Positions 26,481 through 37,393 of a stretch of 37,393 nucleotides of DNA are shown here, piece by piece (the first letter of the stretch is position 1; each line of letters begins with the position of its first letter). The notes beneath the pieces are model-generated. The model was not told the origin of the DNA. It saw only the letters and a program-made list of their open reading frames with translations, and ran no database searches. The DNA comes from a bacterium. GTDB lineage: Bacteria > Planctomycetota > UBA8108 > UBA1146. Where the stretch lies: the NCBI GenBank assembly GCA_029976805.1, contig JAPOLY010000020.1:1-37393 (forward strand). The letters are read 5' to 3'. The translations under genes and the position numbers were made by a program.

Positions 26481-29032
26481 GGCAACATCTCTTCAACATC
26501 ATCGATGGCAAAGAAACCCTCGATGGAACTTTTAACATCATCCCACTCCGCCTGAACTCTTCGGCAATCAGGAAGACTGGACAAGAATCTTTTACCGTAG
26601 GGCCGCTTGATGATTCGCGTGTCGGCGATGACCACCACTCCGCGATCATCGATGGTACGAATCAGTCGACCAAACCCTTGCCGCAATCCGAGGACTGCCC
26701 TCGGAAGCGCAAGATGGGCAAAGGGGCTTTTCCCCCGCGACTCCAATTCTTCCGCTCTTCCCTGCTCCAGAGGATGATTGGGAATCTTGAATGGCAGTCG
26801 GGGGATGACGACACATGAAAGCGCTGCTCCAGGAACATCGATGCCTTCCCAATAGGACTGATTGCCCAACAGAACGGCTCTTCCTGAATCAACAAACTGA
26901 CGCAACAACTCTGTGCGGGGCGCTTCTCCCTGAACCAACAAGGGCATTCCCTGCGCCTGCAACGCTGGACGAATCGTCTCGGCACATTTCTTGAGTGATC
27001 GGTGGGATGTGAAGAGAACAAAAGTTCTTCCTCGTGCCCCTCTCACCGAATCGAGTACGATTTCATGAATCTTCTTGTCGTATCCCGATCGGTCCGGCTC
27101 TGGAACATCCTCTGGTAATCCCAAAAGAACCTGCCGCGGCCAATCGAAAGGAGAATCGAACTCTTCCTGACGAAGACGCTCCCTTTCCACCTGTTCCCAA
27201 CCCAGCCGATCCGCAAGAAAAGACCAGGATTCTCCCACTCTCAATGTGGCGCTGGTCTGGATCACCGTTGAGAGTGGACGATACAAATGTTCTGCCAGCA
27301 ATTCATCGACCTTCAGAGGAGCTGCTCTAAGCATGAGATGTTTCTGGGGACGGCTCGACAATTCCACCCAAGGCTGAATCGCTCCTGAAGCATCTTTGAC
27401 GAAGTCGATGGCCCCGATCTGCTCGACGACGGATCTTTTTGCGGAACGCAGTTCTGCGATGGCAGCCTGATACTCGACCTCCGGTTCGAAGGGGTCATCT
27501 TCCAGTAGATCGAGACACTCCTGCAACAAGCCTTTCAATCCATCGAGAGAGTCCCGGGCATCCAGAAGCGGTGGTGTGACCACTGTCATGGGCATAAAGC
27601 CTTTTTTCTCGCCCAGTCTCGCCATCAGAGATCCATCCCTGCCACTTTCCTCGATCAGGTGGCGCGAATCCTCGAGTCGTACCTCGAGTCTCTGGAGAGC
27701 TTGCTCGACCTCCTTTCGCACCAAGTGAACTCTGGGGATCACCTTCATGCCCAGGAGTTCGTGGACTTCTCCTTTGTGATGTTTCGCCAACTGAGACTCA
27801 AGCCAGGGTAAACGTCCACCCTGCCTTCCCCTCTTCTTGCGAGGGGTCAGCAGTCGACCCAGAACCTGTAACATTCCCCGACGGGAGACTTCAGAACCCA
27901 AATGCTTGCTGGCGACATCTTCCAGATGGTGTGCTTCGTCAAAGATGACCTTTTGGTAACCGGGGATCACCAGGTCCGATTCATAATCCCCTCTTCCCTT
28001 GCGTAAATTGAGATCTGCAAAGAAAAGGTGATGATTGACGATGACGATGTGTGCCCCGAATGCTTTCCGACGAGCCTCATAATAGAAACACTCTCGGTAA
28101 TGAGGACATCTTGCCTTCAGTGATTGGTCTGAAGTGGATTGGAAGTCATTCCAGATCTCTTCGGGAACTTCCCCCGGCATCTCCTGCCGTGTTCCTGTTT
28201 TCGCTTCAGCAAGACGATCGAGAATGTCTGCAATCCAGCCTTCTCTTTCCTCGTCATCGGCGAAAATCTCCGGTTCAGAGGAAACCTGTTCTGCCTTGCG
28301 ACGACAGGCGTAGTTTCCGCGCCCCTGTATCAGTGCAAACTTGAAGTCCACCCCGAGGATTCTTTGCAGTGTCGGGAGATCCCTGTGAGCCAACTGCTCG
28401 CCCAACGGGATCGTTGCAGTGGAGATCACGACCCGGCCGCGATTTTTCACCGCCCATAAAATGGCAGGAACAAGGTAGGCAAAAGACTTGCCGATGCCGG
28501 TTCCGGCTTCCAACACAGCGACGTCACCATCATTGATGGCCCGATTGACCGAGTGTGCCATGCGCAACTGCCCGGCTCTCTCCTCAAAGCCAGGGAGGAC
28601 TTTCCCGAAAAGACCATCCCCACCCAACACCCCGTCGATTTCTTTCGCCTCGACGGGGATCTCTTCCTTTTCGGGAAAGGGTTCAACGACCCGATTCACC
28701 CGGGTTGCCTCATTGTTGATGATGAAGAAGCCGAGACGGCGGGCTCCCGCTTCGGAAGCGATGGAAAGGTCTGCAGGGCTCGGAGTCAGATCACCACCGG
28801 GATGGTTGTGAATCAGGACCTGAAAGCCTTCCTCTGCTCTCTCGAGGAAAACAGGAACTGCGTTCGCGGTTCCGCGGGCGATCACTTCGATACGATCCAA
28901 GAGGCCGGTCTCATCAAATGAGCCCAGAAAAAAGACTTCATTGGAGCCCGCATCAAGGATGGCCTGAGCCATCCTTTGGGTCACCTCAGGAGCAAATAAT
29001 TTACGGGTGTCGAGTCCCTCAGTCTTGCCCAC
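26477..29032 (-). CDS. DinG-type DNA helicase with N-terminal RadC/JAB-like domain
   Basis: Residues about 160-851 form an XPD/DinG superfamily 2 helicase. Walker A is EAGTGIGKS at 175-183, DEAH is at 365-368, and the last motif is LRQGFGRLIRT. Iron-sulfur type cysteines lie at 243, 309 and 315, but the expected fourth is Ser304. Residues 1-125 are a RadC-like JAMM domain with HNHPGGDLTPSPADLSIA, giving His75, His77 and Asp88. DinG helicases unwind R-loops and G-quadruplexes; some carry an N-terminal exonuclease, but here a JAMM domain takes that place. The GTG start has GGAAAGAAG upstream. A TTGA overlap couples it to the MobA-like gene. Confidence 0.9.
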   Translation of the reverse strand: MGKTEGLDTRKLFAPEVTQRMAQAILDAGSNEVFFLGSFDETGLLDRIEVIARGTANAVPVFLERAEEGFQVLIHNHPGGDLTPSPADLSIASEAGARRLGFFIINNEATRVNRVVEPFPEKEEIPVEAKEIDGVLGGDGLFGKVLPGFEERAGQLRMAHSVNRAINDGDVAVLEAGTGIGKSFAYLVPAILWAVKNRGRVVISTATIPLGEQLAHRDLPTLQRILGVDFKFALIQGRGNYACRRKAEQVSSEPEIFADDEEREGWIADILDRLAEAKTGTRQEMPGEVPEEIWNDFQSTSDQSLKARCPHYRECFYYEARRKAFGAHIVIVNHHLFFADLNLRKGRGDYESDLVIPGYQKVIFDEAHHLEDVASKHLGSEVSRRGMLQVLGRLLTPRKKRGRQGGRLPWLESQLAKHHKGEVHELLGMKVIPRVHLVRKEVEQALQRLEVRLEDSRHLIEESGRDGSLMARLGEKKGFMPMTVVTPPLLDARDSLDGLKGLLQECLDLLEDDPFEPEVEYQAAIAELRSAKRSVVEQIGAIDFVKDASGAIQPWVELSSRPQKHLMLRAAPLKVDELLAEHLYRPLSTVIQTSATLRVGESWSFLADRLGWEQVERERLRQEEFDSPFDWPRQVLLGLPEDVPEPDRSGYDKKIHEIVLDSVRGARGRTFVLFTSHRSLKKCAETIRPALQAQGMPLLVQGEAPRTELLRQFVDSGRAVLLGNQSYWEGIDVPGAALSCVVIPRLPFKIPNHPLEQGRAEELESRGKSPFAHLALPRAVLGLRQGFGRLIRTIDDRGVVVIADTRIIKRPYGKRFLSSLPDCRRVQAEWDDVKSSIEGFFAIDDVEEMLP

Positions 29033-29130
29033 CGATTCTTCTTTCCGGAAGGGATCGGAATGCCCGATTCCCGTTGGCCTTTCATATCATCCGGGCGATT
29101 GAATAACTCGCAAGGGTGACCACAGGAAAT

Positions 29131-29180
29131 CGAAAGAAAGAAAAAGCCCCGTCCGGACGCTGCGTCCGGACGGGGCTTTT
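29131..29180 (-). terminator. Intrinsic terminator of the dockerin-like gene
   Basis: A perfect inverted repeat with 18 bp of stem and a 3-base loop (29142-29180, core GCCCCGTCCGGACGC) is followed on the minus strand by TTTTTCTTTCTTT. It lies 25 bases after the stop of the dockerin-like gene and upstream of the helicase gene, so it insulates the two. The A/T flanks also allow termination on the other strand. Confidence 0.9.
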
Positions 29181-29204
29181 GAATCAGACACGTTCAGCCC
29201 GAAA

Positions 29205-30965
29205 TCAGCAACCTCCCGTGGGGTTCTGGCAGTCGAGAGGATCAGTGTCGGTCGGATCCACTCCGCAGTTGGTACCCGGAGCAGGAGGCTCGGCGGAACC
29301 GCTGAAGAGGAAACCCAACAGTGAAATGGCGTCGGCAATGTTGTTGGCGCCGTCGTCATTGACGTCACCCGCATCGAGGCAGCCAGGAGCGGCAGAACCA
29401 CTGAAGAGGAAGCCCAACAGTGCGATAGCGTCTGCAATATTCAGAGCTGCGTCACCATTAACATCTCCACGACGGAACTGATTACCGGTAGCACAGTTGG
29501 AGGCACTGGCACAATCAGGATCGTCACAATCCGCAAGGCTGTCACCATCGTCGTCAACTCCGTTGGAACAGTTCTCAACCGGAGTCGGTCCACCCGGCCC
29601 GAAGTCGTTTCCGTAAAGGACACAGGAAATACCCGTGAAAACAAATTCTGCAGAGTAGGACTCATTGGTTCCATCATTGTCGGCATCGACATCCGGGAAG
29701 ATTCCGAAACTGTTCAGCACATCCACCAGAGTACCTGAGAAGGGATCCGGTGCCGGCAGAGTCACCAGGAAAGTCTCGGTCAGGAAAGCGGCCGTCGGGG
29801 TCGAAGTGAACTCAAAGATCCCGGTACCCGGAACCGTTTCGGAGAAGGTTGCCGCCACGGTCAGGTTATTCAGCGGAATCCCCGAGATCACGATTGTTCC
29901 AGGACCTGCGGTCAGCAGGTTGTTGACAATGTCGCCCCCCGGGAACTGGGAGACGATGTTTCCATTGTCGTCGTAGGATTCAGAATCGATCACGAACTCA
30001 TTGGTTCCGTCGTTGTTATTGGTGGGATCTCCATCCACATCCATGCCCCCGTAAGTGTTCAGAGTAATCTCAGGGTCATTGGTGTAGGTCGGATCGTCCA
30101 GATCAGCCACTTCCAGGAGGAAGGGGAAGTTGGTGAGGTTGCTGGCCAGCAGTGCATTCAATCCGTCGGTCAAAATCGGGTTAGTTCCCAAGATTCCTCC
30201 AGTGACGGTTTGACTGGTCGCAACAAAGCCATCGAAAGGAGTCGGGTCGACCGGAACGATGTTGCAGGAGATGCCAGAAAACACAAATTCGGCAGAGTAG
30301 GAATCATTGGTGCCGTCATTATCGGCATCCACATCCGGGAAAATTCCGAAACTGTTGAGAACATCCACCAAGGTACCCGAGAACGGATCCGGAGCCGGAA
30401 GAGTCACAAGGAAAGACTCCGTCAGGAAAGCGGCCGTTGGAGTCGAGGTAAACTCGAAGATTCCGGGAGTGGTCGACTCGGTGAAGTTTGCTGAAACGGT
30501 CAGGTCATTCAGCGGAATTCCGGAGATCACGATGGTTCCAGGCCCTGCGGTCAGCAGACCGTCAGTGATGTTTCCGCCAGGGAAAGTAGAAAGAAATTCA
30601 CCGGTCACCGGATCCAACGAATCGGGAGTGACAATGAAATTGTTCGTACCGTCGGCATTGTTGGTGGGATCACCATCCTCATCCACTCCCGAGAAGGCGT
30701 TGAGGGTAATGTCCGGATCATTGAAGTAGGTCGGATCATCGAGATTGGCGACCTCCAGAAGAAATGGCGAAGTTGCCAGATTGGCGGCGAGCAATGCATT
30801 CAGGCCGTCAGTGAGAATAGGGTTGGTGCCCAAGATACCGCCGGTCACTTCCTGACTCGTGGCGACAAAGCCCGGGCGAATGTGGTCAGCATGAACTGAA
30901 GTCGTTCCTGCAACAAAGAGGCAAGCGAGCAGCAATGACTGCAGCTTTACGGGAAATTGATCCAT
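29205..30965 (-). CDS. Secreted duplicated-domain protein with dockerin-like repeats
   Basis: The 586-residue protein has a clear signal peptide (about 1-26, ending SVHA). It is followed by two 203-residue tandem copies (32-234 and 246-448) of an unrecognised acidic beta-rich domain containing PDVDADNDGTN, a calcium-loop-like motif. Next comes a Cys-Asp segment (NCSNGVDDDGDSLADCDDPDC), then two dockerin-type calcium repeats (RGDVNGDAALNIADAIALLG near 499-518 and DVNDDGANNIADAISLLG near 534-551). Such tails are frequent on planctomycete secreted proteins and may anchor or assemble them. I choose the ATG at 30965, with AGAGGA upstream; a TTG 5 codons upstream is less likely. It is a single-gene unit with its own promoter and terminator. 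Confidence 0.88.
   Translation of the reverse strand: MDQFPVKLQSLLLACLFVAGTTSVHADHIRPGFVATSQEVTGGILGTNPILTDGLNALLAANLATSPFLLEVANLDDPTYFNDPDITLNAFSGVDEDGDPTNNADGTNNFIVTPDSLDPVTGEFLSTFPGGNITDGLLTAGPGTIVISGIPLNDLTVSANFTESTTPGIFEFTSTPTAAFLTESFLVTLPAPDPFSGTLVDVLNSFGIFPDVDADNDGTNDSYSAEFVFSGISCNIVPVDPTPFDGFVATSQTVTGGILGTNPILTDGLNALLASNLTNFPFLLEVADLDDPTYTNDPEITLNTYGGMDVDGDPTNNNDGTNEFVIDSESYDDNGNIVSQFPGGDIVNNLLTAGPGTIVISGIPLNNLTVAATFSETVPGTGIFEFTSTPTAAFLTETFLVTLPAPDPFSGTLVDVLNSFGIFPDVDADNDGTNESYSAEFVFTGISCVLYGNDFGPGGPTPVENCSNGVDDDGDSLADCDDPDCASASNCATGNQFRRGDVNGDAALNIADAIALLGFLFSGSAAPGCLDAGDVNDDGANNIADAISLLGFLFSGSAEPPAPGTNCGVDPTDTDPLDCQNPTGGC
29622..30230 (-). repeat. Second copy of 609-base tandem gene segment
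   Basis: This stretch encodes residues 246-448 of the dockerin-like protein and matches 30264-30872 over its whole length without net gaps in the protein. The last 60 residues are nearly identical, while the DNA differs at many third codon positions. Confidence 0.9.
30264..30872 (-). repeat. First copy of 609-base tandem gene segment
   Basis: This stretch encodes residues 32-234 of the dockerin-like protein. An 11-residue linker (NIVPVDPTPFD) separates it from the second copy. The N-terminal half has diverged more than the C-terminal half. Confidence 0.9.
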
Positions 30966-31029
30966 GGGGTCCTCTTCCAAGGCGATAAGCCTGTTAATTT
31001 CAAAAATAGGAAAATCAGAGCGTAGTCCG

Positions 31030-31058
31030 ATTATCCCCCTCCAAAGTCAGACGATCAA
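31030..31058 (-). promoter_or_regulatory. Sigma-70-like promoter of the dockerin-like gene
   Basis: On the minus strand TTGATC (31058-31053) and GATAAT (31035-31030) are separated by 17 bases, a good fit to the -35/-10 consensus. The leader to the ATG at 30965 would be about 60 bases. The rest of the gap from 30966 to 31182 shows no gene. Confidence 0.5.
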
Positions 31059-31176
31059 CGATATTGACTCTCCTGTCAGGAATAGACAGCAGGTTTACCC
31101 ATCGGGCCTTCTGTTCTCATAACACTCATGACTGTCGCCACTTAGAGCAGCAAAATACGACTGCATGCCAGATTTA

Positions 31177-31220
31177 CTAAAATAAAAACCGGGTCGGAGC
31201 CCCAAGGCCCCGACCCGGTT
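31177..31220 (-). terminator. Intrinsic terminator of the ATP synthase operon
   Basis: AACCGGGTCGG (31187-31197) pairs with CCGACCCGGTT (31210-31220). The stem extends by 3 more pairs past one mismatch and leaves a small loop. On the minus strand it is followed by TTTTTATTTT. It lies 27 bases after the atpC stop. Confidence 0.9.
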
Positions 31221-31247
31221 CAATGTCATTCTGTGCTTCCTGAAAAA

Positions 31248-31511
31248 TCAGGACTCCTGAAGACCCTCTGCTAGTATCGAAACGTGATTGTCGAGAACCT
31301 CCATGAACCCTCCCCGAACGGTCCACTTTCTCTCTCCATCACTTTCCGTCTTCAGAACCAGAGAACCCTCACCCAGAGCTGTGATCAGTGGCGCATGATT
31401 GGGGAGAATCCCAACCCTGCCATCGAGAGCGTGAGCTCCGACGAAGGTCACCTGACCGTCGAATACGGCCCCCTCTGGAGAAAGCAACTGGCAGTGAATC
31501 ATGTCGGCCAT
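31248..31511 (-). CDS. atpC: ATP synthase F1 epsilon subunit, short form
   Basis: Epsilon belongs to the central stalk of F1. The 87 residues cover only the N-terminal beta sandwich (MIHCQLLSPEGAVFDGQVTFVGAHALDGRVGILPNHAPLITAL). The C-terminal helical hairpin, which in longer homologues (130-140 residues) inhibits ATP hydrolysis, is missing. The stop is followed by the operon terminator, so this is the natural end. Short forms of epsilon are known in other bacteria. It begins 2 bases after the atpD stop. Confidence 0.95.
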   Translation of the reverse strand: MADMIHCQLLSPEGAVFDGQVTFVGAHALDGRVGILPNHAPLITALGEGSLVLKTESDGERKWTVRGGFMEVLDNHVSILAEGLQES

Positions 31512-31513
31512 TC

Positions 31514-33878
<2,365 letters not shown>

Positions 33879-33923
33879 GAGTTTCTCCTCTGTTTCGGGA
33901 AGCCCATACGGGCCTCCGATTCA

Positions 33924-35444
33924 TTACTGGGGCAGCTTGGCTGCGAAATCCTTGCTGAAGTTTCCAGCCACCGACTTGAGCTTCTCTTCCATCTCGTCGT
34001 TGATCTCTCCGGTGGATTTGATCGACTCGATGATTTCAGGGAACTCGGTGCGCACGTGTTCCAGGAACTGGGGCTCGAAATCTGCCAAAGAGTTGACCGG
34101 CAGTGAATCGAGGAATCCGTTCGATCCACACCAGATGATGAGGACCTGCTCCGAGATCGGCATCGGCTTGTACTGCGGCTGCTTGAGGATCTCCACCATG
34201 CGGAAACCGCGATCAAGCTGAGCCTGAGTAGCCTTGTCCAACTCGGTTCCCAACTGTGCGAACGCTTCCAGTTCACGGAAGGCGGACAGGTCCAGTCGCA
34301 GAGAACCGGCGATCTTTTTCATCGCCTTGATCTGTGCAGAACCTCCCACCCGCGACACCGAGATACCCACGTTCACCGCGGGACGCTGTCCGGCGAAGAA
34401 CAGGTTCGGCTCGAGGTAGATCTGACCATCCGTAATCGAGATCACGTTCGTCGGGATGTATGCGGACACCTCTCCCTCTTGGGTCTCGATCACCGGCAAC
34501 GCAGTGAGAGATCCGCCGCCGAGGTCATCGGAGAGCTTTGCAGATCTCTCGAGAAGGCGGGAGTGGAGGTAGAACACGTCTCCGGGGTAAGCCTCACGTC
34601 CGGGAGGACGACGCAGAAGCAGAGAGAGCTGGCGGTATGCCGCGGCCTGCTTGGAAAGATCGTCGTAGACGCAAAGGGTATGTCCCCCGTTGTACATGAA
34701 GTGCTCAGCCATGGCGCAACCGGAGTACGGTGCGATGTACTGCAGCGGAGCGGGTGCGGACGCCGGAGCGCTGACGACGATGGTGTAATCCAGCGCGCCC
34801 TCTTTCTCGAGGCGATCCACCACACCAGCGATGGTCGAACCCTTCTGACCGACCGCCACGTACACACAGATCACACCACTGTCTTTCTGGTTGATGATCG
34901 TGTCGATAGCGATGGCGGTCTTGCCGATTCCGCGGTCACCGATGATCAGCTCACGCTGACCACGACCGATAGGAATCGTCGAGTCGATCGCCTTGATTCC
35001 GGTCTGAAGCGGCTCGTGCACCGACTTTCTGTCGGCGATACCCGGAGCTGGGGATTCCACCGGACGGTAGGTGTCGGTCTTGATGGGGCCTTTTCCGTCG
35101 AGGGGGTTACCCAGCGGGTCCACCACTCGGCCCAGAAGAGCCTCACCACAGGGAACCTGCATGACGGTTCCGGTACGCTTGACGGAGTCACCCTCCTTCA
35201 GCGTGGAGAAATCACCCAGAATCACCGCTCCGATGGAGTTCTCTTCCAGGTTGAACGCCAGGCCGTTGGCACCATTGGCAAACTCGAGCATCTCTCCTGC
35301 CATGCAGTTGGAGATACCGTAGATGCGGGCAATTCCGTCACCCACCTCAAGCACGGTGCCCACCTCGTCGACGGCCAAGTCAGACTGGTAGTTCTCGATC
35401 TCCTTCTTGAGGACTGAGGAGATTTCGTCGGCATTAATTTTCAT
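33924..35444 (-). CDS. atpA: ATP synthase F1 alpha subunit
   Basis: Alpha carries the non-catalytic nucleotide sites of F1. The 506-residue protein has Walker [20 protein letters not shown] (GI where QT is more common), [40 protein letters not shown] and the arginine-finger region [18 protein letters not shown]. The ATG lies 11 bases inside atpH, suggesting coupled translation. Length and motifs are normal. Confidence 0.97.
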   Translation of the reverse strand: MKINADEISSVLKKEIENYQSDLAVDEVGTVLEVGDGIARIYGISNCMAGEMLEFANGANGLAFNLEENSIGAVILGDFSTLKEGDSVKRTGTVMQVPCGEALLGRVVDPLGNPLDGKGPIKTDTYRPVESPAPGIADRKSVHEPLQTGIKAIDSTIPIGRGQRELIIGDRGIGKTAIAIDTIINQKDSGVICVYVAVGQKGSTIAGVVDRLEKEGALDYTIVVSAPASAPAPLQYIAPYSGCAMAEHFMYNGGHTLCVYDDLSKQAAAYRQLSLLLRRPPGREAYPGDVFYLHSRLLERSAKLSDDLGGGSLTALPVIETQEGEVSAYIPTNVISITDGQIYLEPNLFFAGQRPAVNVGISVSRVGGSAQIKAMKKIAGSLRLDLSAFRELEAFAQLGTELDKATQAQLDRGFRMVEILKQPQYKPMPISEQVLIIWCGSNGFLDSLPVNSLADFEPQFLEHVRTEFPEIIESIKSTGEINDEMEEKLKSVAGNFSKDFAAKLPQ

Positions 35445-36018
35445 CGATCAGGTCTTTCCCGAATCGGGTTTGTAACACTTCCTGACGAACCCTCTGCAAA
35501 TGACTGCGGAGAGATCCGTCGACGACCAGGTCACCGACCTGAATCGTCAATCCTGCAAGGAGTCCGCCGTCCACCACTTCGGTAGCGACAACCTCCCGGC
35601 CCGTTTTTGATTTGATGCTGGCCACCAACGCATCCCGCTGTTCAGCAGGAATCTCGGTGGCACTCGTGATCGTGGCCTTGACACGACCGGCGGCGACATC
35701 TTCCAACTCCCCGTAGGTGTTAGCGATGTCCTCTACCAGGAACTGACGTCCCCGGTCGATCAGCAACTTGAGCAGGTTGAGAACCGGCTCGGCCACCTTT
35801 CCGGCCAATGCGGCCTGAAGTGCGGCTTTTTTGTTTTCCCGGCTGATTTTGGGGCTTTCGATGAAAACCCTCAGCTGGGCGTCATCCGAGATGGCATGGG
35901 CCACGGCGTTCAGTTGATCGCCGTATGCGGAAGCATCTCCCTGAGCAGTGCCAACCTGAAGCATCGCCGATGCATAGGCCAGAGCTGCCGGATGTCGCTG
36001 TTTTGTCGAAGCCGCCAT
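35434..36018 (-). CDS. atpH: ATP synthase F1 delta subunit
   Basis: Delta ties the peripheral stalk to the top of F1. The 194-residue protein has the helical N-terminal domain ([13 protein letters not shown]) and the C-terminal family pattern ([26 protein letters not shown], then [31 protein letters not shown]), each readable in shorter parts. A strong GAGGAGG precedes the ATG. It overlaps atpA by 11 bases. Confidence 0.94.
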   Translation of the reverse strand: MAASTKQRHPAALAYASAMLQVGTAQGDASAYGDQLNAVAHAISDDAQLRVFIESPKISRENKKAALQAALAGKVAEPVLNLLKLLIDRGRQFLVEDIANTYGELEDVAAGRVKATITSATEIPAEQRDALVASIKSKTGREVVATEVVDGGLLAGLTIQVGDLVVDGSLRSHLQRVRQEVLQTRFGKDLIDEN

Positions 36019-36052
36019 CGGCTCCTCCTCGTCAATGAACCAGTTGATTCAA

Positions 36053-36640
36053 CTAGTCGATTTTTTGGTACTGCTCGATCGCTTCCTGAGCGATGCGCTG
36101 GTGATCGGATCCATCGAGGGAACGACCGATCAGCCGCTCGGAGATGGTCAGCGAGAGATCCACAGAAAGTTTGTGGACTTCATCGATGGCCACGTCCTTG
36201 GCACGACTGATCTCTGCCAAAGCCTTGTCGGTCATTGCCTGCGCATCTTTGGCAGCAGTTGCCTTGACCTGTTCAGCCACAGCCTGGGCATCCCTTTTCC
36301 CTTCAGCAACGATCTCACTGGCCTCGCGGCGCGCCTCACGAAGAATCTCTTCATTCTCCGCTTTGGTCTGCTCCATCTGGGCCTGCATGCGATCAGCTGC
36401 TTCCAGGGATTCCTTGATCTTGTGCTCACGCTCTTCCATGGCCTTGACGATCGGTCCCCATGCAGCCTTCTTGAGGATGAGGAGAGCCGTCAGGAAGATT
36501 CCAACGGTCCAACCGGCCGTCTTGAAATCAAAGTCCATCGGACCTTTGCCACTGGTGTCCGCAGCGTATGAAACTGCGGGGAAGAGGATCAGAGCCACTC
36601 CAACGATCAGGAAGGAAAGCTTGCTGCTCAGTTTCCGCAT
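36053..36640 (-). CDS. atpF: ATP synthase F0 b subunit
   Basis: The b subunit forms the peripheral stalk. The 195-residue protein begins with a signal-like hydrophobic segment (LSFLIVGVALILFPAVSYA), then a membrane helix (about 43-60, WTVGIFLTALLILKKAAW), then the long charged helix typical of b (EEREHKIKESLEAADRMQAQ). The extra N-terminal segment is not present in E. coli b. Its ATG shares a base with the atpE TAA (TAATG). Confidence 0.93.
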   Translation of the reverse strand: MRKLSSKLSFLIVGVALILFPAVSYAADTSGKGPMDFDFKTAGWTVGIFLTALLILKKAAWGPIVKAMEEREHKIKESLEAADRMQAQMEQTKAENEEILREARREASEIVAEGKRDAQAVAEQVKATAAKDAQAMTDKALAEISRAKDVAIDEVHKLSVDLSLTISERLIGRSLDGSDHQRIAQEAIEQYQKID

Positions 36641-36939
36641 TAGGCAACTTCCTTGGTGGCGTCGATGATTCCGGACTGAATGAGGAAGCAGATCACGGCA
36701 GCGAAAAGGGCCACACCCTCAATGAATGCTGCGGTCAGGATCATGTTGGCGCGAATGTCGCCAGCGGCCTCGGGGTTACGTGCGATGCCCTCCATGGCAG
36801 ATCCGGCCAGACGACCAATACCCATGCCAGCGCCGATGGCGGCAAGGCCAGCGCCGATACCGGCACCCAGGATGCCGTAGTTGAGGACAGAGCTGTCAGC
36901 TACCGCAGCAAATGCGATGAAACTCAGAATCGTTTCCAT
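36640..36939 (-). CDS. atpE: ATP synthase F0 c subunit
   Basis: The c subunit forms the ion-carrying ring. The 99-residue hairpin has a glycine-rich first helix (GILGAGIGAGLAAIGAGMGIG), the polar loop ARNPEAAGDIR and a second helix with the ion-binding glutamate in AAFIEGVALFA. The surrounding residues look like a proton type rather than a sodium type. AGGA lies 6 bases upstream of the ATG. Confidence 0.96.
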   Translation of the reverse strand: METILSFIAFAAVADSSVLNYGILGAGIGAGLAAIGAGMGIGRLAGSAMEGIARNPEAAGDIRANMILTAAFIEGVALFAAVICFLIQSGIIDATKEVA

Positions 36940-36952
36940 GGTTTCCTTTCTT

Positions 36953-36971
36953 GATCACCCTCCGGGTGATC
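36953..36971. other. Hairpin in the atpB-atpE spacer
   Basis: GATCACCC-TCC-GGGTGATC forms a perfect 8-bp stem 13 bases before the atpE start. With no T-run it is not a terminator; it may affect mRNA stability or the high translation needed for the c subunit. Confidence 0.5.
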
Positions 36972-37020
36972 CACGAATCACTTCCCTGTGAAACGCGTTG
37001 ATTGATCTATTGAGGTTTCC

Positions 37021-37393
37021 CTAGTGCTCCGGATGCAGAGCGGCTCCCAGGAAAACAGTGGTCAAATTTGTAAAAATGAACGCCTGAATCATGGCGACCA
37101 AAAGTTCAAGGAATGTCAGGGCAACAGCTCCCAGTGCGGAGATCAGCGAAATGCCGCCCCCCACAACAAGGTTGTCCAATGTCGCCACGGCGGTACCCGA
37201 CATGATCACGGCGAGAAGAATATGCCCGCCCATCATGTTGGCGAAGAGTCGAATCGCCAGAGCACACGGTTTGATCAGGTGACCAGCGGCCTCAATGACG
37301 ATCATCAATGGCCACAGAGGTGCCGGACCCACGAGCAGGTTGTCTTTCCAATAGGAGACGACCCCATTTTGCTTCATGCCAAAGAAGTGATAG
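37021..37393 (-). CDS. atpB: ATP synthase F0 a subunit, C-terminal part (cut by window edge)
   Basis: Subunit a forms the ion half-channels beside the c ring. The frame enters from the right edge (YHFFG before an internal Met) and gives about 123 residues. They include LIKPCALAIRLFANMMGGH with the essential arginine, and the last helix pair (LEL.VAMIQAFIFTNLTTVFLGAAL). The N-terminal half lies outside the window. It is the first ATP synthase gene visible in this operon. Confidence 0.94.
   Translation of the reverse strand, partial: YHFFGMKQNGVVSYWKDNLLVGPAPLWPLMIVIEAAGHLIKPCALAIRLFANMMGGHILLAVIMSGTAVATLDNLVVGGGISLISALGAVALTFLELLVAMIQAFIFTNLTTVFLGAALHPEH

Overview
The window looks like a chromosomal piece of a flagellated bacterium, most likely an uncultured marine-type planctomycete. 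Supporting this are a secreted protein ending in paired dockerin-like repeats, a membrane Ser/Thr kinase with a large outer domain, a cobalamin-dependent methionine synthase and the flagellar gene order. The lineage is an inference from gene content. I see no transposase, integrase, CRISPR array or rRNA.

Region 1 (1-13877, minus strand) is a flagellar export and regulation operon read right to left: fliF (with a FliG-like tail), fliH, fliI, fliJ, fliO, fliP, fliQ, fliR, flhB, flhA, flhF, flhG, fliA, then an acidic protein cut by the left edge. Most genes overlap by 1-8 bases, so translation is probably coupled. The 393-base gap upstream of fliF holds a near-consensus sigma-54 promoter and, about 110 bases further upstream, a 17-bp palindrome well placed for an enhancer-binding activator. 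Two structural oddities stand out. FlhB stops just before its NPTH autocleavage domain, and the M-ring protein carries a FliG-like segment at its C-terminus where a separate fliG would normally lie.

Region 2 (14271-30965) is mixed housekeeping: a CNNM/CBS membrane protein, tRNA-Ser(UGA) with encoded CCA, a membrane-anchored coiled-coil protein, metH, an exported M1-like + M28 + PDZ metallopeptidase fusion, a Ser/Thr kinase, a MobA-like nucleotidyltransferase coupled to a DinG-type helicase with a RadC/JAB-like N-terminal domain, and a secreted duplicated-domain dockerin-like protein with its own promoter and terminator.

Region 3 (31183-37393, minus strand) is the F-type ATP synthase operon in the order atpB(partial)-E-F-H-A-G-D-C, closed by a strong terminator. 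Its epsilon subunit lacks the C-terminal helices, and the leader of atpD contains, antisense, a sequence that looks like the 3' end of a tRNA gene. The ion gradient kept up by this enzyme is also what would drive flagellar export and rotation.
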